This document shows positions 11,053-22,776 of a DNA stretch of 64,000 bases, in pieces. The stretch is from Takakia lepidozioides (lineage: Eukaryota > Streptophyta > Takakiopsida > Takakiales > Takakiaceae), in contig CM060733.1 in assembly GCA_030704615.1 (NCBI GenBank), positions 8,556,001 through 8,620,000 of the forward strand, in the 5' to 3' direction. Numbering within the stretch: position 1 is the first letter of the stretch; every line of letters begins with the position of its first letter. Under the pieces are notes generated by a model that saw only the letters and a list, made by a program, of their open reading frames with translations, was not told the origin of the DNA and did not search any database. Made by a program: the position numbers and the translations under genes.

Positions 11053-14000
11053 ATGGCGGGAGAGGTGGCCACAACCGAGAAGCAGGCAGAGCTGTTGAAG
11101 GACCAGGGCAACTCTTACTTCAAAAAGGACAAGTTAGCTGCTGCCATTGAAGCATACACTGAGGTTTCCTTCCACCTTCCAGCTTAATCTCAGCGATTTG
11201 CTTAAGTGTGACGAATGAGGTCTTCAAACTCTTCCCGTCTGATCCCAATCTACCAAGTTGCCCGAGACCGATTTCATATTTCAAATCTGCCCAATCTTTG
11301 TTCCCTTCCATCACAATAACTTAGGTTTTTGTTGAATCCTAATTCATAGCTTTTAGTTCATGAGATTCTAAAGGAGGTTTCCACTCAATGGTATTCCAAT
11401 TTGTTAGTTTAGGTCTAATTAAATGCACCATAATGCAAGTGCAGCGGGAAGAAACAATGTGCTTCCTATGAACAGAGGATGTCACATTTGATTCACTAGT
11501 TTCATAGTAATGCCGCGATGCTACTGGAAAGCCCAGCAAACCCACTGCAGCCTGAGTAAGAGGATTCTGGACATTTAAACTTTAGAGTCTTCTTCTGGAT
11601 TTTATACATACAGCTTTGGTACATTGCATGTGCGTTTTGTGGCAGGCAATAACACTGTGTCCGAACGTGCCTGTGTATTGGACCAATCGTGCACTTTGTC
11701 ATCGTAAGCGCAAGTGAGGGCTCATTCTCTATAATTACAACTCCCAGAACATGGCCAATAAGCTGCAGCAGTTAGTGAGGCTGACGTTGCAGCTCAGACC
11801 CGCAGAGTAGATGGTCTCCTGTTTACAAAACTGTCATAAGACATCAGCACATATTTCTAAGTGGCAATTGTCGTGCTTAGGCACATGGAGCCCGAGGGTA
11901 GGTATGAATCATGTGAACAACCAGGGAGGCCTTGTCAACCTAATATGGCTCCACTGGTTAGCATCTACTAGACTCTAAGAAGAGTGATGCTGGCAGCAGC
12001 CAGCATGACTCTTGTGCATTAAGATTGTCCCTATACATTTTGCAGCTAATTATGGTGTGATTAGGGCATTTTTGCTGTCTGTTTCTTCCCACAGTACCCA
12101 ACAGATCAAATGCGCTAATCCAGTGTACCTACCCACAGCTCGATGGATCACATAGCAGAGTCCAACCTTTGAATTTAACAGTGGCTACGGCGGTCTTTTG
12201 ACTGTCAGAAGCTTGGATGAATAGTGGTAAACAAGTTACTTCGTCAGTGCAGTGACTGGGAACGTGTTGAAGCTGACTGTAGGAGAGCATTGGAGCTGGA
12301 CAACTCCTCTGTCAAGGTTTTTTCGCTAGCATAATCCATCAACCAAGTGAGACTTCAGAGTTTACACAGTACGGCTTTACATGATTTCAGGGTCAATTAT
12401 CATAGGGTCGTGAATTGCTGTATTTATATAGGACTACAAATAGAGCGACTGAGGGTTCTTTATCACCCTCATCGAAGAAGATTGTTGGATGTCAGGATTT
12501 TGCATAAATCCAGGAAATTGGGAATAGCATCGTTCATTGTAGTACATGAAAGTGTCAGGGTCAGTCATCCATTGTACTGTATATCAAGGCCAAAGTGACT
12601 GATCTTGGAACCAAAGGCACATCAACGCATGAGTGCATATGTGTGTGTCTGAGGTGAGCTAGGATAGTGAATCAGATTACCCAGGTAAGTTGCTACAACA
12701 GCATCCCACCACCAGCATCCAACGCTCTTCTTCCAGCCCAGTGTTCAGGTGGGATTTGCCTTCTGCCAATCTATGTGCCCCTATAATCAAATACTTGGTT
12801 GTGCAGAGAATGCAAGGTTTCCATCAACTCTCAGGGTTTGGGAACACTGCAGGCACACTACATGTTGGGTTTGGCCCTATTGCAAAACAAAGAGTATGGT
12901 GAAGCTGTCAAGCAGCTTGAAAAGGTAGATTCTCCTTCACTTTCGCATGGAGTTTATTCAATTTCATGCATGTGGCATCTTCGTTTAACAAAAGTGGTGG
13001 CTGGAATTATACTTGGGTTGGGACGTGACATACGATTGGGATTTTTAGACAGCAGCAAGCAACTTACGTAGTATGTGTTATATGGAAGCAGGCATTGGAG
13101 CTTGGAAGGGGGTGTAAGCTGGGGAACTACATGGTGGAGGAGATATGGCAGGAGTTGGTCAAAGCCCACTACACTGAGTGGGAACAAGTGGCAACCGCCC
13201 GGCAGCGGCAACACTGCGAAGTGAGGTATGAGTAAAACTTTGCTGGAACATCTCAGCCCAATTCCAACTGCAGAGTTTCTTCTCCTGTCCGGGATGAGAT
13301 TCGGGTTTGCGAGAATCCGTGTCTGATTCTTCAGTCCACAATGCTATGTTTAATCAGAAGCTCTTCCTTAGTTATTTGTCTTCCAACATTTTGGTCTTTA
13401 TTTCCACGGTAAGCTCTATCCTTGATGTAGCCGAAGTTGGGTATCGAGTTTATTGAAATTTCTCATGTACTTGTCTGTGTCGGTATCATAGAAAGTTGTA
13501 TGCATCAAGAAGGCTAAACTAGCATCTCCAGTCTATATTGCCCAGCTCGTCATTTAGAGTTCTTCAGTAGATCATGTCAACAACTCTCTTCAGTAAGAGT
13601 ACACCAACTACATCATATTATAAGGCATGAAGCTGAAATTCTTTCACCTGAAGAACATTTCTTCTTTCACTGTCCTCTCTACTACAAGATCCTACTGCCA
13701 ATTCCGAGACAGCCAATTTCTTGAGAGGTGTTCCACTACAAGGATCAGAAATGCTTGGCAGCACATCTGTGTAAAGTGTTACATCTAAGAGCCCTTAATG
13801 AATAATTGGCTTTGGACTGCTTGTTGAGGGCCCTACTCTCTTTCTTGCATCCTGCTTTCTTGTCCCCTAAGCTCTTAGAGCTTTCAGCGGACATTATACA
13901 GTGTCTTTCTTTCTCTCTCTTTTCTTTCCATTTTGTCCCATAAGCTCTATGAGCTTTCCGCGGACGTTATAAAGCACCATTTCATTTCATTTCTCTCTCT

Positions 14001-15755
14001 CATATTTATGAATGCTTAATCTTTTCTCATGCATCCAGGGAGGTTAGTGAACGGCTTCTGAGGCAAGATTACGAGAAAAAGGTCAGGGAGGTTAAAAATA
14101 CAGCTTCGACATCCCAACAGGATGCCCCACTGGGTTCTGAAAGCATGAGTTACACAGATGTAGCAGCTGGCAGTCCCTTTAGCATCCCCTCAGAGCAGAG
14201 TCAAGCCCATGCATCAGCTGACGAGAGGCGAATAGCTGAACTCTCCGAGCTAAGTGAAATGCACCAAGAGCGACTTCACACCCTCTGCAAAGTTTTTGAC
14301 GAAGCCAACGCACCTGACAGGCCTGTTGAGGTGGGCTGCCTCTACGGACCTCCCTGATGCAGTCATCATTTTCACCGAGGAAGAAATGGTAATTATTGTT
14401 TTTCTAAGGGAATTATAAATGACATGACGGCATTATTTTCTAGACAAACCCCCAAATATCTTCGTATGGATGAATTGATGACACATCGAGTTCCAATCCT
14501 ATGCTCAAGAATGATAGACTTAAGAAGACCTTTGAGGTCAAGTTTAATTCAAAACAGGTCCCTATGGGTTCAGTTTGAGCTCTGTTTTTAAGGTACTTAA
14601 AAGTCAAGTTCCCTTGGGGGAAGCTGTTGTAGGTAACGACCTCTTGTCCACTGAGTCTGTTCAATAAATCTACTGATCATCTTCCAAGCACCACAATATA
14701 CTTCACAGACTTGCTGACGGAGGCTTCACAGGTACCTGATTACTTTTGCTGCAAAATTACTATGGACATTTTTCGGGACCCAGTGATCACCCCCAGTGGC
14801 ATCACATATGAGAGGGCTGCTCTCAATGAACATCTTTGCAAGGTCAGGCTAGTCTTCTTTCCATGGTCAGGAAGCGAATCACATGTCAGAGCAACTTTTA
14901 TTGTCTCCATCATGAACAGGGGAGGCATTTGTAGATTGTGTCCACAGCAAGAGAGACTCGTTGACCGTTTGATGTGAATGTTTACTATGATGTATACTTT
15001 TGAGCTCATGGTCATCACTGCCCCTTTGCTGGATTCTGACATCATGAGTTGTATTAATGAGGATGGAGAAGTCCACAGCCCCTTTAGCACCCCATCAGAA
15101 CGGAGTCAAGCCCAGGCATCAGCCAAACTTTTGCTATTAGTACAAGCAAAGAAAAATGCACCAAGTGATAGACCTTTTGGGGCTTTCCCGACCATGGTAG
15201 GAAACCCAGCACAAAGTTTCTTAAACGACCATGCTTGGTTCAAGACAAGATTAATTAGTGCTGGCTGACATTAACTTCATACTGAAAGGGTCACTAGTCT
15301 TCAAAACTCTGTTTGATTATGTTGGCCAAGTGTGGCCAAGGGAGCAGAGAAAGATGGGGAGAGGAGGGAAGGGAGGAGAGCATACTGGGAGGCTCTAGTC
15401 GTGGAAGGCTTTCTCCATAGTGGAAGCTATCTTTGACTGTCCAGATTCCTTCAGAAGGCACTTATCATAGCAACAATCACCGCACAATTCAGATGAGGGT
15501 CATAGATTTTGGCAATATTCTGACCCTCTCAAACTTGCAAGCTCAGTGTTGGGGCCACTTTCGTGAAGATAGTGACATTCTCAGCATGGATGTTCTAATT
15601 GAACAGGAAAAGGTGTTATTTGATTGCAGGTTGGTAACTTTGACCCATTAACACGTGCAAAGCTGTATCCAGAGCAAGCAGTACCAAATTTGGCTCTCAA
15701 GGAGGCTGTTCAGGCCTTTCTTTCAAAGCACGGCTGGGCATATAAAACATTCTGA
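11053..15755 (+). CDS. CHIP: CHIP-type E3 ubiquitin ligase (TPR co-chaperone with U-box)
   Basis: Eight exons join in phase: 11053-11163, 11646-11713, 12253-12316, 12853-12924, 13092-13225, 14039-14330, 14732-14842 and 15630-15755 (325 residues). CHIP binds Hsp70/Hsp90 C-terminal tails through its TPRs and ubiquitinates misfolded clients in the cytosol. Exons 1-5 encode three TPRs ([57 protein letters not shown]). Exon 6 gives the charged linker helix ([15 protein letters not shown]). Exons 7-8 form the U-box: [20 protein letters not shown], then [12 protein letters not shown], ending in an AFLSKHGW tail typical of CHIP. The protein is longer than most plant CHIPs (about 280) because exon 6 holds a Ser/Ala-rich insert. 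The start is the first Met in a good context (AAGATGG). Intron 5 contains a LINE tail and intron 7 a decayed copy of part of exon 6. Confidence 0.93.
13640..13995 (+). mobile_element. LINE 3' end in CHIP intron 5
   Basis: Translation gives [14 protein letters not shown], the HxxxxC end of the zinc-binding reverse-transcriptase tail (zf-RVT) of plant LINEs. It is followed by a non-coding tail with two copies of an AAGCTCT-GAGCTTTC-CGGAC block and T/C-rich runs. The same tail recurs at 53455-53760 (minus) and 32430-32545 (plus), so it is a dispersed family. Only the 3' end is present, as expected from 5'-truncated retrotransposition. Confidence 0.6.
15045..15185 (+). pseudogene. Decayed copy of CHIP exon 6 inside intron 7
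   Basis: The segment encodes [16 protein letters not shown] and then NAPSDRP, paralleling [16 protein letters not shown] and NAPDRP of exon 6 (14039-14330), with the middle of the exon missing. It lies in intron 7 (14843-15629) and is not needed for the U-box frame, which joins exon 7 to exon 8 directly. It is a remnant of an internal exon duplication. Confidence 0.6.
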
Positions 15756-15759
15756 GTTA

Positions 15760-16270
15760 TCCCCATTCACAAAGGACTTGCCAGCATCAATAAACTCATG
15801 GTCCATTTGCTCTCACTGGGCCCACCTGCTTCCGAGAACAAATGATTCTTTTACGACATTTGTTTCCAACAATTCACTGGGTGACAGGCTTCAATTTCTG
15901 CAGGCATTATCAGTGACATGTCAAAGCACCAACCGGACATCAGTGAATGGCAGTAATTGAACAGGTGAATGGTGAGGACCATTTCGCCACCCAAGTGGCA
16001 GAGGTAGATTGATAGCTTTGGGCACCTCTGACAGGTATCGAAGTTCGATAGGTGATCAAGATTGAAGGACAGAATGAATCTTTTCGACATTGTACCAAAA
16101 CCTCAGCCACGCTGGGAAATCCAGCAGGTTTCCTGGTGTACTCTTTGATTCATAGCATTTTAACCGTGGTCTGCAATGTCCAAATAGTCCCTATTGAGGA
16201 GGAAGCAGATGGCACAATTCAAAGCTGTTCAGTCAGTACCTCGATCATATTCTATGAGTAAATGTGATGG
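15760..16270. other. Short intergenic region, convergent CHIP and UAH 3' ends
   Basis: CHIP (+) and UAH (-) converge here with 517 bp between stop codons. No gene or repeat is seen; the two 3' UTRs presumably lie here. Confidence 0.5.
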
Positions 16271-16272
16271 AG

Positions 16273-18261
16273 TCATACTTGGCCAGAGGAAAGGTGCGTA
16301 AGTGTTAAGGCCAAGACCTGGATGCCTTTTACGATATCATCCACAGATGCATGCTCATCAGGCCGATGGCTGTACCCTTTGTAACAGGGGATGAAAATCA
16401 TACCCATGGGTGCAACTCTGGCCATGAACAGGGAGTCGTGGTATGCCCTGCTGATCATGAGCTTATATGATAGCCCAAATTGCTTGGCGGCCTCCACAGC
16501 TGCGTCCACTATTTGGTCCCCACTGAGAGCAGGAGGGTCCTGATTCACCATCACAAAATCAGTCAACACCACATTGCGTCTCTTGGCAATCTCCAATGCT
16601 TCTCTGCGAATATCTTCGACCACTCCATCTCTCCTCTTCTCATCAATGTCTCTCACATCAATCTGCAAATTAGCTTCACGGGGTATACTATTGACAGCCC
16701 CAGGATGGAGCTCCAGCACACCCGTGGTGCCGACCGTGTCTATGGAGCCTGAGGCAAGCACGTGCTTTTCAACAGCCAAAGCCAGCTCTGCTGCTGCCAA
16801 ACCTGCATCATTCCTGTACAATCCACCAGATCTCCAGTCATAAAACATTTATGGATTCCATCTTTCTCAATTTTGCATTGGCTTTGCCTAAGAGATCTAG
16901 GTCAGTGACCCAAACAGGTATATAGAGACTTTCAAAGTGCACACCATGGTGACTACACAACTGTGAACATAGCATGCCTCAGGCCCGATACCCAAGTGTC
17001 ATATTGTTTGGAAGGAGATGAATGGTGATAGGCCAATGAAATCAAAGTGAAGTGTACAACGAACCTGTTTGGCATGAGGACAGCACCAGCATGGCCACCA
17101 TCACCCTTGAATCCCACTTTCAAACTAGCAGGCGCTGCAATGGCAGTCACAATGCCAACAGGAACCCCTGGAAACAACCACTGGAACATCTGAAATCAGG
17201 GTTTGAAATATTACGACAAGACAAGACAGTCATGGTACTCATCCACTTACCTATGGTTCAGAGAATGTGGGTGACATTCGTGATGTATTGATTGACTGGG
17301 AATAGATGAAATGCTTGCCTTCTATTTCAAGAAGAGGACCTTGCTCTATGTGTAACTCCACAAAAGCTGAGTATACCCCTTTTGCCAGCCCCACTAACTC
17401 CAGGTTCTCCTCTGCATTTGCATACCCAGCATTTTGAGCTGCTTCGGCAAATGAGACATTGTGAGCATCAACAGCCGTCTTCAGAATCTGAACAAAATTG
17501 GCAGTGTTGGTCATTGCTCGGCTGCCAAGACAACCAAACCCAAATCGAGTTGGCTCCTCAGATGTAAACATTATCACCTCCACCGATCTTCGAGGCTGGA
17601 ATCCTACCCTGCGAAGAGCCCTCACGGCTTCAATTGCTCCAAGGACTCCCACAACACCGTCATATTTTCCTGAATATGGAATTGCATCAGTGTGTGATCC
17701 CGATGCCACTGCTGCCATCCCCATTTCACTGCCCTCCCAGCGGCCAAAGATGTTTCCAATGGCATCCTCGCGAACTGCAAGCCCAGCATCCTCCATCAAA
17801 CCTCTGATATACCTGCCATACACAAAATTCTGCCACAGATTTTTGTCCCTCGCATGCTTCAATCGCACTGGACTTTGTGAAAGGAAGACCCAGGTGATAA
17901 TCGACAGAAACTACACTTACCAATCTCTGTTTCTATCTCTCTCCCCCCAACATACAAGAACCAATTGAATTTGACGAATGATTATTTAAGTTGCATACCT
18001 TCGAGCTGCCACATCATTCTCAGTATAAAGAACGCGGGTCACAGATGGGGCGGGCGTGTCCGAGAAAGAGGCGAGCTCATCGATCTGCCGCTGCACGCGC
18101 TGGCCATCCACCACCAGTGTATCCGACAGACTGCTGCTGCTACATGTGCCCCCAGAGTTCTCCATACCCGGGCAAAAGCTGGCTTCCTCGACAGCCAGCG
18201 TTCCACACAGGAGCACTAGCGCCACTCCAACTCGCCATAGCCACATCTCTTCCAAAAACAA
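16273..18261 (-). CDS. UAH: Ureidoglycolate amidohydrolase (purine ring catabolism, ER)
   Basis: Four exons on the minus strand, 17999-18261, 17319-17812, 17065-17167 and 16273-16813, join in phase to 466 residues, matching plant UAH. UAH releases ammonia from S-ureidoglycolate to give glyoxylate, the last step of allantoin degradation, in the ER. An N-terminal hydrophobic segment (VGVALVLLCGTLAV) fits ER entry. M20-family metal and substrate motifs are present: GSHTDAIPYSGKYDG, FTSEEPTRFG, LHIEQGP, GGHAGAVLMP and SRAYHDSLFMA. UAH rather than allantoate amidohydrolase is indicated by VTRVLYTENDVAARRYI and by NVSFAEAAQNAGY. The start is Met 18261; Met 18246 is an alternative. Intron 2 uses a GC donor (G/GCAAGC at 17318), and the frame demands it. 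The other introns are GT-AG. Confidence 0.94.
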
Positions 18262-18489
18262 AACGAAGCACCCACAATTCCAGCACCCAGATGAAGATCA
18301 CCAAAACCCACACTGAAGAGCGCCCAAATTCAAAGACTCCAAAGGCCAATTTCAAATAGCTAAAACTAAGACCCCATAGCCACCCTGCTTTGGAATTCAA
18401 TACCAAGCCCTGCACCAAACCCAGCGGGACAGGAGAATCGCCCCAACTTTTCTCCCTTCAATTCACCCCATTCTTGCTTCATCTCACCT

Positions 18490-18560
18490 AAGGACAGAAT
18501 TGGTTCAGATGATCCTGAGCCGAGGCACTAGAAGGTCCGAAGTTCAATCCTCGTAGTCAG
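18490..18560 (+). ncRNA. tRNA-like sequence with pol III A and B boxes
   Basis: TGGTTCAGATGATC at about 18502 resembles an A box, and AAGTTCAATCCTC at about 18540 resembles a B box, about 40 bp apart as in tRNA genes. I could not fold a convincing acceptor stem, so a tRNA pseudogene or SINE head is more likely than a working tRNA gene. It lies just upstream of the UAH start, on the opposite strand. Confidence 0.3.
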
Positions 18561-19229
18561 CAGGAAAGATGTTACAATATTTGATACCTAGGTCTGTCAT
18601 TTCACTGTCCTTACCCTCGAGTCATTTGCACATTGGTGGGTAGTTTTCACATTTGGCATTTTCTTCTTCATGTCCAGAGGAGGACCGAAGACACCACACA
18701 TGACCTGGGCGGCAAACAGACAACAGAGCAAAGCAGTCTTGTCACCCCATTCCTGGCTAGGTACGGTAGCCAGCATTAGGTACTTCTTCTTTTGTTTTCG
18801 ATCAGGGATTTCAAATGTGTTGGGAGTTGGAACTAAAAGAGAAATGATGGCCACATCTTGTAGAAGTCGGTGTGACAATTGGTAGGAAGCCAAATCCACT
18901 TCCTGTTTGTATGTGGAACAGATTCACAGGGACAAACTTTCCAGGTGTTAAACTTTTCAGGTGTTAAACTTTTCAGGTTGTTAAATGGGAGAAGACATTT
19001 GGAAGAATGTGTGGACACTGTAATGAGTTGACACTGTACGTAGGACAGTCCTGGTGTACCCGACGCCTATCCAAAGGCTCGTGTCTTCAGATTTAGAGTC
19101 AGACCCCCACTTGAAGGCTGACAGCATGAACTGTCCTTATTTTGAAATCCCTACTAAAGAAGCCATGCAGAAATTATCCATGACAGGAGGCCACTTTTGC
19201 TGTCAAACCATAATGTTCAAACGTTCAAA

Positions 19230-19259
19230 CGTTATGGTTCAAACGTTCAAACCATAACG
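19230..19259. repeat. Perfect hairpin with 10-bp arms
   Basis: CGTTATGGTT and AACCATAACG flank a 10-nt loop (CAAACGTTCA) that itself contains the self-complementary AACGTT. It is preceded by further GTTCAAACGTTCAAAC repeats from 19215. No gene adjoins it. Confidence 0.75.
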
Positions 19260-19775
19260 CTCTCTAAGATCAATGAAAGATGGGCAGGATGGAAGCAAAG
19301 CCAGTCCCAGGTATGTAACAGAAATCCAGCAGTAAATTTGTGAGCATTTGTATTTTGGGTGCGAAAATGCCCAAATCATGGTTTGAGGTTCTCGTTTCAC
19401 AAGAGTGCAGACTCCAGAGGGCACTGTCTCTGCTCCATGAGTTTCTAGACAGGAAAATTGTCTTGTCCTATTCCAGAACAGCATGAGAGAGAGAGAGAGA
19501 GTAGCATGTAGAGAGACCATCATCACATCCTTGAGAACAAAAGCACTCTACACTACACGTGTGAGAGACCGTGTCAGAGTTGCACGTTCATATTTGCTCT
19601 GGACCCCTGCACCCGTACTTCTCGTATATAGGTTCAAAATCGACGCCAAACATACCACACCCTTGCCCGCCTACCGTACACGCTGTTCAGGGCAGGCACT
19701 GAACCGCCTCTCTTTCACTGAATCCGTGCACCATATTCAGTCCATGTACTCGACCCTCAACCGAGTCGTGCCGAC

Positions 19776-20481
19776 CAGTGTTGTACTGGTATGTGCCAGT
19801 CGGCCGAGGTATGTGCACTGGTATGAGTAAGGGTATTGTAGAACATACTAGTTGGGTATGTCTTGGGGCGTATACCCCGGCTGGACCCCGGGTTTTGAAC
19901 ACTGGACTTACCCCCCTACCTACCATACCAGTCTAAGTATGAACTATTTTCATACTCAGCTTGAGACCCGTATTGAGGATTGATGAACCCAAGCTAGCAT
20001 GGGTATGTGTAATGATACAATTTTTTGTGTTTATCCTCATTCATATTTGTGCAATATAAAAAATAGCACTGTATCTTTGGGTTCCCAGTCGCTGGCATCA
20101 CTGATTTGAGCGGCTGGCATCATCTATCCCAACCAATACATAATATAACCCTGTACCAAAAATATAAATTTATAAATAACAACATGGGTTTGTGGGTACA
20201 AATATAAAGACATGTAAAAATAACATGAAGTAAAACTTAAAAATACGATAATATATGATGTAATTGTCGAAGATACCATCCATTAAAAATATAACCATAC
20301 CATTGTACATTTATAACTACCCCCATATGTCATTTGAGTTTTTGTCATACCCATACCCATCCTATAACCTACCCTGGCCAATTCTAATCTACCCCGGGCC
20401 CTACCAGTTAGACCCAAGAGCCAAGTTGGACCTAACAGGACGAGTTGGGTATGTCAAATTGGACATACCAGTACAACACTG
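19776..20481. mobile_element. Non-autonomous hAT-like element
   Basis: The ends are 19-bp inverted repeats, CAGTGTTGTACTGGTATGT at the left and its exact reverse complement at the right (20463-20481). Flanking octamers GTGCCGAC (19768-19775) and GGTCCGAC (20482-20489) agree at 6 of 8 positions, as expected of an aged 8-bp hAT target duplication. The 706-bp interior is AT-rich with no long ORF, so it needs a transposase from elsewhere. Confidence 0.7.
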
Positions 20482-20632
20482 GGTCCGACCATGGACATGT
20501 CAGAGCGTGCCTCCCAGCCTCTTGCTTCCCTTCCAGCCGAAGACAAGAACTGCGATACAGGAATGACGAAGGCAAGCAATAGGTGAGGAACGTGATAAGG
20601 CGCATTGAGAACGTCACTGGGAACTCTAGGAA

Positions 20633-20692
20633 GGGAGAGAAGACTCCGGCCGAGGCTGGCGTAACTAAGAGCCACTTCGCCTTACGGCTACT
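20633..20692 (-). mobile_element. 5'-truncated SINE tail with 13-bp target duplication
   Basis: The 60-bp insert matches the 3' tail of the SINE at 51889-52200 (GAAGACTCC-GCCGA-GC-GGC block). It is flanked by exact direct repeats GGAACTCTAGGAA at 20620-20632 and 20693-20705. This is the signature of target-primed reverse transcription with early arrest. It lies inside the larger TIR element. Confidence 0.6.
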
Positions 20693-21169
20693 GGAACTCT
20701 AGGAACATAGGGTACAGGGGCGTAACGAGGGGCAAGGGTGTGGCTATGAGCAGCCGACCCCTTCACACACCTTTCCAAAGTCCTAAACCAACCCCTCCAA
20801 AATAGGCATAGAGGGCCATTTCAGTGAGAAGGGTGGGGATGCTCTAAGTTCCCGCCTTGCTGGAGTTTCCAGCCATGTTCTCATATCACGTTCGGGACCC
20901 ACCTGTCTGCCTTCACTGTTGGATTGGAAGCTGGAGGCTGGGAGGTGCGCTCTGACATATCCTGACTTGGTTGAGGGACGAGTCCTTTAGGGCACTGAAT
21001 ATAGTACACGGATTCAGTGAAAAGAGAGGCGATTCAGTGTCCGCCCTTAATGGCGTATACGGTAGGGGGGCAAGGGTGTGGTTCGTTTGGAGGGAAATTT
21101 GACCATGTATACAAGAAGTACGGGTGTAGGGGTCAATAGAGGCGTAGAGTGGGGATGCTCTTACTTATT

Positions 21170-22310
21170 AGGTGGGCTTTGCAAACAGCCCCTTTAAGAA
21201 AAAGCAAAATTGGAACTCGAACCATCTTCAATAGCGCAATCTTACATTATGCCAAAACCTTGGAGGACTCTCTTGAAGGACTGATATGGCTACTTCATAA
21301 TATTTTCCTTAAAGTTGGATTTTTGTTGGCTCCTCATGTAAAGCTTATTTTCCTGTGCTAGGGATATTCCTCTCTCCTCTATAGGTTTAAGTTGTAAAAA
21401 AGGATGCGGCTTTGGAGAGCAAGCCTTGCTTGAAATTGGAATGTTGCTCCCTTGCTTGAAGTGGGGAATGTTGCTACAGAGCATGCCAATGTATTGACCA
21501 ATGAGCGTGTCACATCGGGTATCACCAATTTACATCCCCTCTCTCTAGTCTCTACCACATCCATACACACTGATTGTCACACCAAAACACTCTGCCAAGA
21601 ACCCAAGCCCCTCTGAATTCCGGTATTCGACCTTGGAATGGATTCGTTCAGCTATCACCAAGTTGAAGGATAAAGGAGATGTACCGTTGAGACATGTTGT
21701 TGGCCGTTTAAAGTTAGTTTATGGACTTGTTAACATAGTTTATGGATTTGTCTCTCCTTAACAGTAACCACATCGTTGGCGATGAGGTGTGATGGGGGTG
21801 CATGGCAATCGGTGGAGCCTGTCCGGGCAGGACATGTGGCTGTTTAGATTAGTCTGATTTACCTATATAATTGATGGGGGTGTAAAGCTCGCCCACGCCA
21901 CCATTAGCGAGCTCCAACGAGCTTGAATTCTAAAAACATCATCCCCGAGTCAATGCAACCAAGCCAAAATCCCTCCAATACAAGCCTAATATGTCACTCT
22001 AGGTATTGCATCCCGAGCATGAGAGGGATGAAAAAACCTATGAGGGAAAACCTTCCCCTGCAAGTTGGGTGAAGGACAAAACGCGCTGCAAGAAAAACCC
22101 CAATCATGTTACAATGTGATGCCTAGGCTAATCATAAACTCCCAGCCTACAACTTCATCTCTCCCTATGCCGAATACGGCTAACTAACAAGCAGCTCCGC
22201 CACAAGAGGCTCTGTCTTTGGTGATTTTGGGGTTGTTATTTTATACTTTTCTAGGGCTTCATAAATCATGCCCATCAACCCTCCATAGATTAGGCTTAAT
22301 AGATAAGCCT
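21170..22310. other. Non-coding region, possibly LTR-derived
   Basis: No gene seen. It contains a short direct repeat (AGTTTATGGA-TTGTTAACATAGTTTATGGATTTG, about 21715-21750) and sequence with the feel of a retrotransposon leader. I found no primer-binding site or LTR pair. Confidence 0.3.
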
Positions 22311-22600
22311 AGTTCTCTCCCTAAAGATGTCCCCACAATGCCTTTATCCCTTGCGGGTCCCATCAACCCTCTAAAGACTAGGCTCTCTCTCTCTCTAGGC
22401 TTAATGGATGAGCCTAGTTCTCCGTTCTATGCCTAGCTCCGCCTAGGCAAGAAGCCTCCACAATGCCTCTATCCATTGCGGGTCCCATCAACCCTCTAAA
22501 GACTAGGCTCTCTCTCTCTAGGCTTAATGGATCAGCTAGTTCTCCGCCTAGCTCCGCCTAGGCAAGGGGTCTCCACAATGCCTCTTTCCCTTATGGGACA
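22310..22600. repeat. Short tandem array, about 3 units of 115-125 bp
   Basis: The blocks CCACAATGCCT (near 22332, 22453 and 22572), GCGGGTCCCATCAACCCTCT, and AGGCTTAATGGAT followed by AGCCTAG recur in order. Each unit contains inverted TAGGC/GCCTA pairs and a CT microsatellite. No coding potential. Confidence 0.7.
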
Positions 22601-22776
22601 GAGCCAACAAACATAGTTGTAGAAAAATCCAAAGCCACACCAAGACAGTCCATGGAGTTTGTCAATAGAAAGCAGCTATCGAGACAACTACAAGCACTCG
22701 ATGTCACAAAGATAGCTTCACCTGCACTCTATTGACAAAAGGGGATTAGTAAATCTGCCTTCAACATTCAAACAAG

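Larger units (their letters stand above)
19565..21160. mobile_element. Non-autonomous DNA transposon with ~150-bp terminal inverted repeats
   Basis: The left arm (about 19590-19745) and the right arm (about 20993-21140, reverse complement) share blocks in the same order: GACCCCTGCACCCGTACTTCT, CACACCCTTGCC, CCTACCGTA, CCTCTCTTTCACTGAATCCG. The outer edge on the right reads GTGGGGATGCTCTTA, and an internal copy of that edge is at about 20830. There is no transposase. A hAT-like element (19776-20481) is nested inside. The exact ends and target duplication could not be fixed because the left terminus has diverged. Confidence 0.6.

Noticed and set aside
22310-22600. CRISPR-like array
   Set aside because: There are only three units, spacers are themselves repeated, and the sequence is eukaryotic; it is an ordinary tandem repeat.
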